DNA from: Gnetum montanum
Taxonomy: Eukaryota; Streptophyta; Gnetopsida; Gnetales; Gnetaceae
Length of the DNA: 64,000 nucleotides
Assembly (NCBI GenBank): GCA_015680685.1
Contig: MNCI01001065.1
Span: forward strand, 1,500,482 to 1,564,481
Direction of reading: 5' to 3'
The stretch's first letter is position 1. Each line of letters opens with the position of its first letter. This document shows, piece after piece, positions 47,880 through 57,600 of this stretch. The notes under the pieces are model-generated. The model was not told where the DNA came from. It searched no databases and was given only the letters and a program-made list of their open reading frames with translations. The position numbers and the translations under genes were made by a program.

Positions 47880-48905
47880 AGCCACATCCCCTGATAGATG
47901 CGACCACACAATAACACTGTAGTTATGCAGAAAAAACTATAGAAGCTCCAGCACACCCTTTAAAAACCATATAGCCCTCCCCTGCAACCGAGTCTAAGGG
48001 GGAGGAACGTTGGGTACGATCGGGTTTATACAACATAAAATCCCAACTATGTCCAAGACAATTAGGACAGGTTTCAACATAATATTGTACAAACAAAAAT
48101 AAACTTATTATCGTCTAGATTCAAATTGCATGCTTAAACTATAGAAAATTTACAAATTACGCTCTAGCTATACAGCCAAAATCGCCTAAACCCTTGTAAC
48201 AATACAAGGTTTATCCCTGACAGTGGTGATGGATGCAATACTATTGTAAAAACCCTCTTTTTAATGCGAGGTCCATAGCCTAAAACTCTAATTTACGTAG
48301 AATGATGCACAAAGAATAAACACCACAAAGAAGAAGCATATCATAGAAAGCAACACAAACAAGCCAGGGATGGCCTACCGATTCAGGGAAGCGACATCCC
48401 TCACTTCAACCAAAGCCTGCGAAGCATGCTGCAAGCTCCTTTGTACCTTGTCTATCTTTGCCAACTTCACATTCTTCCCTCTTACTTTCAGCGCCATTGT
48501 TGCAGTCTTCACACCTTCACACAAATAATGCACTGCAATCTTTTGCTCTTTCTCCTTCTCTCTGTGATAGCTGAGAATTCAAGTTCGCGATAGCCAACAG
48601 CCCATTTTCAAAAAGAACTACCTACTTATATGCGAAATTAACTGACTTGATGCTCGATTAAAATGGGACTTTCCTAAATGATGGTGTCAGCATAATATGG
48701 AACCCAAAAATCAAGGCATTAATGCGGCGGATATCGCATGCGCCACTGTCTGAAATGATGTTAAACTACCACACCTTATCGCCTCGTAATCAGGTCACAT
48801 TAATTATAGGTTGTTTACAATATTCAAAATTCAGTTAGCTTTTCATGCTCAACAACACTGCATCATACTTTCTCCTAATCATTTACGCATTTGGTGATTT
48901 TGTAG
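47880..48905 (-). other. Promoter-side region of antisense gene C and linker before RT
   Basis: No sense-strand frame. It holds a minus-strand TATA-like CATATAAG (48625-48632) and a small minus-strand frame (48375-48497). No clear AGTTTAAGG repeats were found here, unlike A and B. Confidence 0.45.
48375..48497 (-). CDS. Small basic ORF, possible first exon of antisense gene C
   Basis: Forty codons starting at ATG 48495-48497, including VRGKNVKLAKIDKVQRSLQ and ALVEVRDVASLNR, ending TAG. It lies about 130 bases downstream of a TATA-like CATATAAG on the same strand and upstream of the known exons. The end AATCG|GTAGGC could be a splice donor. No relative was recognised in A or B, and it may be fortuitous. 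Confidence 0.3.
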   Translation of the reverse strand: MALKVRGKNVKLAKIDKVQRSLQHASQALVEVRDVASLNR

Positions 48906-51900
48906 GATGGTTGGCAAATGGATGCAACTTTTTCAGCACCCCTGGCTTTAACAGGTCCATATGGGAGAGTAGTTAGACAATTCGATTTTACACTAGTAGA
49001 AACTAACCCTTTCCTCGATGAAGTAACCATAGCCATGTCAGAAACCTCTCCATAATGGCCATAACAATCGATGCGCACGCTAGACCTAGAGGCTGGAGAC
49101 ATAACCGAAGACCCCCTCAGCGAGGTTTCTGTCGTTACACATAAAGGTGAGCCCCAAACTCTTAAGGTTAGTTCTCTACTAGACCCGAAAACGCATGACA
49201 CTATAAAATAGGTCCTCCAGGACAACGTCACAGTATTTGCATGGTCATACAAAGACATGCTGGGACTAGATCCAAGGTTAATTCAACATAACATAATCTT
49301 AGACCCGCATATCAAAGCGATTAAGCAAAAAGCATGAAAAATCAAACCAGAGATCACACTAGCAGTGTGTGATAAGATCACCAAACTGTATCAGGTTGGT
49401 TTCATCTACGCGGTCGATTACTCGGATTGGGTGTCTAACATTGTAGTTGTCCCAAAGAAGATCGGAAGTATACACATCTGTATAGACTTCCGAGATTTAA
49501 ACAAAGCCACAATCAAGGACAACTTTCCACTACCGAGTATCGACCAACTAGTCAATACAACAGCTGGGCATGCGCTGCTATCCTTCATGGATGGCTTTTC
49601 AGGCTATAATCAGATTCGCATCAACCCAGAACATCAATTGACCACAACATTTATGATGCCCTGGGGCATCTTTTGCTATACCATGATGTCTTTTGGCTTG
49701 AAAAACGTCGGAGCGATGTATCAACGGGCTATGACATACATCTTTAGTGATTACCTCCTAGGAAGACTGAATGATTATGTTGATGATATAGCTGTTAAGT
49801 CTATGAGATCAGAAGATCATTCAGAGGACCTAGAGTTAGTACTTAACAGATGCTCCAAATACGACCTCCGGCTCAACCCAAATAAGTGCATATTCAGAGT
49901 CAAAATCAGACGCATGCTGGGGTTTGTGGTGTCAGAAACCAGCATACGAGTAGACCCTAATAAGGTCAAAGCCATTGTCGAGTTAACACCTCCCACAGAT
50001 CTCAAGCAACTATGCGGGTTACAAGGACGATTACAGTTTATCAGGCGGTTCATCTCGAGATTAACAGATAAACTACACCCTATGCAACATCTCCTTAAGA
50101 AAGGTGTTAATTTCAAGTGGACAGACGATTGTCAGCATGTGTTTGATAGCCTAAAATAGGAACTTCAACGCTTGCCAACAATATTCCCACCACAAAGGGA
50201 TCAGTTGTTCTACATTTACCTTGCGACCTTGGACGTAGCCTTAGCCGCATTACTCTATCAGAAGAGAAGCGATGGGTCAGAAGTACCCATCTACTACTTA
50301 AGTCATGCCCTATGTGCATACAAAACAAGATACAACAAAGTAGAGCGTAATTGCCTAGCATTAGTGTTTACGTTAAAGAAATGTAGGCACTATCTCTTCC
50401 ATAGCTAGGTCAACATTATCTATAAAAATAACATCCTTAGGGCCATTATGCATAATCTATACGAAAGTAGAAAAATAGCTTGTTGGAAAGCTATCACGGC
50501 AGAATTCGATCTGCATTACATTGGTCAATCTTCTACGAAAGGCCAAGCAATAGCTGACCAATTAATAACATCACCTATTGACAATCAGGCAACCATAGAG
50601 CCTGAATTTCCAGATGAACATGTACATAGTTTAAGCCCTGTTTTAACAGGCCCCGAAGCAACGTTATATTTTGATGGAGCTTCAACTATTAGAGGCAGCA
50701 GTGTCGCCGCAGTCATTACGCTATCGCCTGAGGATGTGTGTCTTCACGCTTACCGCTTGACCTTTCCCTATACGAACAACATGACAGAGTACAAGGGACT
50801 CCTCAGGGGATTATTAACTGCCAGAGAGCTTGATGTTCGACACCTAGCAATTAGGGGCGATTCGATGCTTGTTATAAATCAAATCACAAGTGTCTACGCC
50901 TACAAGGCTACACATTTACAACCCTACTGCGATATGGCTAAAGATCTTCTGAAGCGGTTCGCAACCATCGATGCCCAACACGTGCCCCGCAATGATAACA
51001 CACTGGCCGATGCACTAACTACATTAGCCTTAAATGTGTCGTCGCACCTATTCAACACCTGTCCCACGTTAATAATAGATTGTACTGGTCCTATCATTTA
51101 GGCAGCGCAAATATCTTCACTGCTCGAGGATAGAACACCAGAGTGGTACGACCACATTAAAACTTATCTCTTGCATGGCAAACCACCACACGAGTTAACA
51201 CACGCATAGAAAGACGATATTCACAAGCGAGCTAGGCAGTACGTCATCATAGGAGAGAGTACCCTCTGTAGACACTCTTTTGATGGAGTACTACTTACTT
51301 GCGTTAACAAAGATTAGGTGCAACATATAGTCGGTGAAGTCCACGAGGGATTATGCGGAGGACACGTAGCGCCATGAGCCATGGCCTCTAAAATCCGTCG
51401 CTTAGGGTATTATTGGCCGTACATGGAAAAATATTGTCTTACAAAGGTCAAAACATGCAACATGTGTCAACGTTACGCGAACCTTATACACGTGTCGCCT
51501 ACAGAACTACATATGACCCAGATCACATGGTCCTTCCAATGATGGGGACTAGACATCATAGGGCCCATCACACCAAAGTCTTCCGCAGGGCATAGCTTCA
51601 TCATCACAGCTACTGAGTACTTCATGAAGTGGGTGGAAGCCATTCTTTTACGGAAGATTACATCTCAACAGGTCTGTCACTTCATTCTAGATAACATTGT
51701 AACCAGGTTTGGCCTCCCGATGACTATAGTGACTGACAATGAGCCATAGTTTAGCAGTCTGGAAACCAAATCCTTTTGTGATAATCTTGGCATCAAACAA
51801 TCTTTTTCCTCACCTTATTACCTGCAAGCGAATGGTCAAGCTGAAGCAACAAATAAAGTCATTATCAATTTACTCAAGAAAATGCTCGACAGCAACAAGA

Positions 51901-52385
51901 GACGGTGGCATGAAAAGATCCTCTATGTGCTATAGGCGTATAGTACTACATGCAGAACAGCTATAGACAGTACGCCCTATAGCCTAGTCTATGGATCCGA
52001 GGCGGTTCTGCCCATCGATTTACAAGTTCCTTCTCTGCGAATGATCCTCTCCATGATTATAAATGAGGCTTAACACATCGAGTCTCGGCTCATGGATTTG
52101 GATTCAATAGAGGAGAAGCAAATACAAACGCTTGATACCATCGAAAAGTATCAAGATAAGCAGAGGTAGAAGCACCATCACAATCTTCAACAACGTCCTA
52201 TCAAGAAGGGATATTTGGTTCTCAAGGCCGTTTGCGAACCAGTAGGTAAGTTCTCTGCAAACTGGGAGGGCCCTTTCTTGGTAGCTGATGTATATGGCAA
52301 TGGCACATTCAAGCTAGAAGACGTCAACGACAACGAGTTACCGAATCCCGTGAATCATATATATCTGAAGCGGTACTACATTTAG
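48906..52385 (+). pseudogene. pol: Element C pol (RT, RNase H, aRNase H, integrase)
   Basis: Opens after acceptor GATTTTGTAG (48896-48905). N-terminal part with GPYGRVVRQFDF; in-frame TGA 49335-49337; RT 49365-50159 with FRDLNKAT, FSGYNQIRIN and YVDD (49776-49787); degenerate RNase H 50172-50520; archaeal-type RNase H 50655-51000 with FDGAST, TNNMTEYK and RGDSMLV. Integrase: HEGLCGGHVAP and CNMCQRYAN zinc knuckle, then WGLDIIGP, VTDNEP and ANGQAEATNK giving the D-D-E triad, and ANWEGPFLV near the end. Stop TAG 52383-52385. At least eight in-frame stops, mainly TAG for Gln or Trp. Confidence 0.92.
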
Positions 52386-52399
52386 CTGCATATCCAGTG

Positions 52400-52930
52400 T
52401 TAACATCAGCTATGGTAAAAACTGTCCGCTATGATGCTAAACTGGCAACAATCGTCTGCTATGACGTAAAATTAGCATTCTCTCCATTCCCTTCACGCGT
52501 CCGCCATGACACTAAACTGGAAACAATCGTCCGCCACAACGTAAAACTAGCAAGTTGTCACCGTCCACTACGACGTAAAACTGGCAATGTTGTACAAGTC
52601 CGCCAAGACATGAAACTGGCATTTCCTGCATGCGTCCACCATGATGCTAAACTGGTACCGGCTATCTGCCAGGACATAAAACTAGCGCAGGTGAGTGTCC
52701 ATCTGCTGAGGCATAAAACTAGCACAGATCTGTCCCTGGGTCATGACATGAAACTGACATCCACAGCATGGTCTGCTGAGACCATAAATCAGCTCTACCA
52801 CTGTCCGCTACGATGTAAAACTAGCATTTTTCGGTCTGCCCAGACTTTAAACTTGGACCATGGTCTACTGAGACTTAAAGCCAGCAATGACAATCTACCA
52901 GGACTTAAAACTGGGACTTACAGGCTGCCA
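52400..52930 (+). repeat. Linker direct repeats after integrase (element C)
   Basis: About fifteen copies, spaced 24-45 bases, of GTCCGCNATGACGTAAAACTAGC. Same unit as the arrays of A and B. The array lacks stops in one phase, which produces a long but uninformative open frame (52397-53488). Confidence 0.85.
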
Positions 52931-53923
52931 TCATGTGAACCAAGCGAGCGTAATCATCTCTGTGCAGCTGCAAAACAAATGGGGTGGGGTACTGGGACAG
53001 TCCCAGTGTCGCTACCTCATCGGCATTCTGCTGATTCCTCGGATGTGATGAAAGGCATACTACTGACCCCTCGGAGATGCTGTCACTGCCCCCACTGCAG
53101 CGGTGGCACCTCTGAGAGTTTAGTTTCACCGACCGGAGCCCCAAAGGAGTTCTCATCAAAAAAGACCTTGGGGATCTTCGCTCATCATCGCTATCAGGCT
53201 CTGGCTTCACAGATTCACCTAGCTGGTTCTTTGCATAACCAGTTCAGTGCGATGAGTCTGATAATCTTTGACGGCGATATGCTGGACCGAGCGTCAATGG
53301 TGAAGACCCTGACCTCGTGCTACAGTTCTTCCTTCGTGGCCCACTCATTCTGTCTCGCCCTAAATGATACTTGTTTCAACAACCTCTCCAATGATTCAAC
53401 CAAGCAATGGTGTCCTTTGTTTGCTTCTTTAGTTGTAGGTTACTTGCTACGAGGATGTCATTCAAAGGTGCGTTCATCTGAGCGGTGAAATACAGACAGC
53501 GCTTTGAGATGGTCACTTAAGTTAGCCTGTTCACTTAGAAGTGCATCCCCATTTTTTCCATAATCCTACCTTTAGTTCTCACTTCCCTGCATCTCCATCA
53601 TCTGTTTCCCTTACGCAAAATGTACATACGTAGCACACGCTTTCCACATCTGCATTACAATCCAGTCCATAAACCGGCATAACACAACTCGCCTAGTGGA
53701 CCCTAAAAAAAAACTATATTCACACATTTGAGTCTTCCCCGAACCTTATTTGAGTCTTCCCCGAACCTCACTTGCATCTTCCCCGAACCTTTTTCCTCTT
53801 ACCTCTGTAAAAATTCCTTCCCATACCCTTCTATCCTCTATTTCCCTCATTTTTGCACTCCTGCTTTGACAGGTCAACACTTGGGTAACCATCGATGAAC
53901 GTTGTTGGTACTTTTACCCATCC
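52931..53923 (+). other. 3' untranslated region of element C
   Basis: Sequence without a counterpart in B. GC-richer part 52970-53250; a short tandem GAGTCTTCCCCGAACCT occurs three times near 53731-53791. No domain recognised. Confidence 0.5.
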
Positions 53924-53997
53924 GGTGTTTCATATTCTTTGTCAACGTCTTTCGAGCAAGCCCTCTAAACGTCAACAAAGAAGGGCCATTGAAACAC
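53924..53997. promoter_or_regulatory. Polypurine tract and imperfect inverted repeat at the 3' LTR edge of C
   Basis: AACAAAGAAGGGCCAT (about 53974-53989) immediately precedes the LTR. GGTGTTTC at 53924 pairs with GAAACAC at 53991, and CTTTGTCAACGT (53937) pairs imperfectly with ACGTCAACAAAG (53969), as in B. Confidence 0.65.
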
Positions 53998-55556
53998 TGT
54001 AGAAATTGTGAATCGGCCTCAGGTAAAGATTCACGATTCGGGCGAAGGTTTGAGATAGAAATTCAGAAAACAGAATAAGGTAGAGAGGCGCACAGCATCA
54101 AGTCTCCAAGTTTCCTGCAAACTTGGACCTTACTGTGCTTTCTTTCTTTATGCTACATTATGCAACATAGCGTAGTGTCGCTCAGCGTAACTCTATTTCA
54201 CATAACCCGATAGCAGAAAGTAACTTACTTCGGCAATTTTGACGAAGTTTAAAGTTTAAGACTTGTCACATATTCTGCTAAGTCTTTTGTTCAAGACCGA
54301 GTTTATGCTTCGTTACGCAGAGCAGCATAACGAGCTTCAAGAAAAGCAAGGTCAGAGTCAAAAGAAGCGCAGTAGATTCAGTTCTTCCTTTTTACAGATT
54401 GGTCGATTTACGCTCATTATGCTACGCAGCGGAGGCAAGCGTAAATTTATTGTGAAGTTGACCATCTTACGCTCTATTACGCTTTGCGGCATAAATTAGC
54501 GTAAAACAGCTTGAATCAACTATTTTCATGTTTTATTATGCTCTGCCATGCGACGTGGTGCGAATGAGTGTAATGCAACTCACCAAACACGCACCTATTA
54601 TCCATACACACAATACGCTAATGAGCGTATTGTGCGTAATCATGGAGCAGCTTTAGCGGAAGTGGTCGACAGCGTACTTAGCCTCCCTTCCCAAAAATAT
54701 GACGCGACATGACCAATTTCAACATAACGTTTACCAAGTCAATGGTATTTTGAAGGTTCGAGACACGTGTCATCAGGGCTGCATCTTCTCCACATGTTGT
54801 CGAACTTATAAATACTCCAGTTGACGAAGAAACAAAAAAAAAGGGGGCATCTTCAACTTTTGGCAACATCATCATCTAGCGGAGACAGAAGACATTTTGC
54901 TTGAGCATTGGTAGTAGGAACGATCAGTTCTTTGGTGAAAATATAGCTCTCTCCATTGGCAATCATTGGCAGTTTTGAGCAGAGACTACCCAAGGCAAAA
55001 GGACCAAATCAGATATCGAGAGATCATCTGGTGTGGTTTGCAAGGTTTATTGATCAGAAACAGTTGATCGATAGACGTCGGAGCTTGACATTCCTTGCAT
55101 CCCATCTCTGGCTCACGAGGTAGATCGAACTTCATTCTGTACTCCTTGTTGAACAGTTTTCTTGTTATTTTGTGTATGCTTCACATAAGATAAGTGGAGC
55201 CTTTCCATTGGAACTTTGTATACAACATACTTAGTTTTCGGGTCAAAGCGCAGATCTTGGGATTGTGCATTTTTCTTAAATCTGATTCTCCTTGTCGTGA
55301 TAATGTTGTCATTATTGCAATTTATCTCCATCGTTTTCTTCTCCTTTTGCGATTCATCGAATCAGATTGTTCCACGGAATATCTATAACATTCGTCGATT
55401 TACTGATTGAGTAAGTCCCTGTCTGATCGACAAGACCGTTCAGGGCACCACGGATTCGTTTTCTCTAGCACGGTCCTCGCATAGATCTGTGGTTAAGACT
55501 GTGTACACGGATCTTCATTTGGTATTTTCTAGCTACCGACATTTTCTGTCGTTACA
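53990..55556 (+). repeat. 3' LTR of element C (1567 bp)
   Basis: TGAAACAC...GTTACA, colinear with 35670-37235. TATA box TATAAATA at 54807-54814. In the first 120 bases about 13 differences from the 5' LTR, almost all transitions; later parts look closer. Confidence 0.95.
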
Positions 55557-55561
55557 CCACT

Positions 55562-56063
55562 TATCGCCAAAAGTACAAAGATGCATCTATAGAATGGCGT
55601 GGTCATGAGCTATTCCTTGATGTGATTGGTGCTACCCAGGCCTATGATAAATTTACAAAGCATTTAGTGGTTAGTAAATCTCCTGAGAGGGAAATGACCA
55701 TGCCTTCTGAGGAGGCCACCTCTGCTACCTTTTCTCCAGGGCCACCCACCTGGATGACTATGGAGAAAGAAAAAATTTTAACATGCGTTGATTTGGGAGA
55801 AGAAGATTGGAAACATTTAACTGAGTAAATCCTCTAACGCTTGGTGTCTGGCCTTGACAAGATACCACTAGAAATGGATATAGGCCCATCTCAAGTTAGC
55901 CAAGTTTTACTTTATCGTAATTTATTTCATGATAGCCTTATGCATCACCTTACTCACTCATTGATTTATGGCCTCGTTCTTGATTCATGTAGGATTCTGT
56001 TGAGGATTTAGGACCTAGTGGGGCAGCAGATAAGGACACAGGAGAAGATGCATAGCCTCTTCA
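55562..56063 (+). pseudogene. Antisense gene of element B, 3' part
   Basis: Continues in the same frame as the piece ending at 35669. YRQKYKDASIEWRGHELF aligns with HYKKSLKEVSIEKRQLEMF of A. PGPPTWMTMEKEKILTCVDL aligns with the C and A copies (PPRWTSVEKGKV, PKRLVWSTIDKGKAL). Stop TAA near 55826. The probable last intron runs from GTTAGC (about 55892) to TTCATGTAG (about 55992). The last exon encodes DSVEDLGPSGAADKDTGEDA, an acidic tail, and ends at TAG near 56054. Confidence 0.78.
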
Positions 56064-56229
56064 TTGATGTTTTACAATTTTAAAATGTAATCCCCATTGT
56101 TGGGTGATGTTACAACTCTAAGTGTGAACATAATTTTGGACTATGTATTTGCTGTTTAATGAGAAGTGAAGTGCTGATTTTATTTCCCTTGCCTAATTTT
56201 TTTTCTTATGTATTTAGGCATCTTGTAGC

Positions 56230-56520
56230 CCCCATACTATAGTTTAAGGCCATTTCAGGCTATAGCTAGTTTAAGGCCATTTTGAACCACAGCTAGTTTA
56301 AGTCCATTTCAGGCCATAGCTAGTTTAAGGTCATTTTGAGCCATGAGTAGTTAACACATAGAGTGGGTTGCCAATTTTAGGCCTTGGCAGGCCATGCAAT
56401 AGTTTAAGGCCATTTCGAGCCATGGCTAGTTTAAGGCCATTTCGAGACATAGCTAGTTTAAGGCCATTTTTGGGCCATAGCTATTTTAAGGCCATTTCGG
56501 GCCATGAGTAATATAACTAA
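56230..56520 (-). repeat. Linker direct repeats after protease (element B)
   Basis: About nine copies, near 27-30 bases each, of AGTTTAAGGCCATTTCAGGCC or variants, with ATAGCT or ATGGCT between. The clearest array of the family, between the antisense gene 3' end and the protease stop. Confidence 0.9.
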
Positions 56521-56610
56521 CACAAAAGGTAAACACAATGCAAAATTGAAACCTGTACAAACAACAGTATTAAGAACAAAAGAATCAAAGAAGTAAAGTA
56601 AGGTCATGCC

Positions 56611-57600
56611 CTAATCGTGTAACTGCTTCCTAACCCGATGTGGGTTAGGTAAGGCATATGGCCTAGAGGACATAAAGCGATATTCCTCTAAGTTATCATC
56701 AGCTGTTGAGAAAGGAAACTCTGCCCATATAGTTTTTTTGTGTAGGTCGTCAGTTTTTTCAAGCTTATTGGTGGGGAAACATTGGGTTTCAACGTGGGCA
56801 AGTGACATGCCTTCAGAGATTTCTATCTCCAACCCTTATTTCATGTTTATGTTGTTTATATTTTGAGGGGCTACATCATCGCTAAAGATCACCACTTCTC
56901 TACCTTCATAAGGTAGATGGATCTCTTAGTGTATTGGCAAAGAGACAGCCCTTAGCTAGGCTAACCAAGATCTTCCCAAGATCAAATTAGACCTAGGCAT
57001 CTCTTCCACCACAATGAATTATGCACTAGTGGGGAATTGATCCCCTGCTACAAAGTTGATAGTGATGGTTCCCTTGACCACAATCTGTGTTCCATTGAAG
57101 TAATTTAGATAAGAAGTCATCGTGGGCTTGATCTAGTCCACTAGGCCTAGCTTATCAACAATAGGGAACGGGATCACATTGGTTGCGGCTCCATTGTCAA
57201 AATGCACCCTATGAATCTTGTATTGACCTACCCAAATCATTATGAACATAGGGGCAGTGGTTACCTGACCCTTTTTGGAATCATCTTTAATAGCTTTTTC
57301 ATGAAAAGTCAAGTGAGTTTCCTGTGTTTCTTTAGTTGTAGATGGAAGCATAACAACATGAATGGTTGTTTCCTCTATGGGCATGTCTTCTTTAATAGGT
57401 ATAGATGCCAACATGTGGATCAAGGCTTCACGGTGCACTACGAAGGTCATTATTAAATCATACAATCTTAATGTTTTTTTTTTTTTGTTTTAAAGCTTGT
57501 TTAACTTGTGTAAGGGTGTCTAGAAAGTCCTGCCCAATGCCCAATAGTTTTGTAGCTTTTACTTCCTCCATGTGCCCTGAGAGACAAAATCCTTGAAGAA
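56611..57600 (-). pseudogene. pro: Element B aspartic protease and tail
   Basis: EVKATKLLGIGQDFLDTLTQ, YDLIMTFVVHREALIHML, VHFDNGAATNVIPFPIVDKLGL (active site DNG; about 57170-57210), FNLILGR-like and LPYEG motifs, then a tail with TIWAEFPFS and RVRKQLHD ending at 56611. Several TAG stops replace Gln or Trp. A T-run near 57475-57490 shifts the frame. Confidence 0.8.

Larger units (their letters stand above)
35670..55556 (+). mobile_element. Element C: Tat-like retrotransposon inserted in element B
   Basis: 19.9 kb including insertion E and the assembly gap. It has LTRs 35670-37235 and 53990-55556, a primer site, gag, protease, linker repeats, a minus-strand antisense gene, RT to integrase, repeats and a polypurine tract. 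It is the best preserved copy in the window and the reference for the family plan. It still has multiple in-frame stops. Confidence 0.95.

Noticed and set aside
52397-53488. 363-codon plus-strand frame in element C
   Set aside because: Its first half is the linker repeat array read in a stop-free phase; no domain in the rest.
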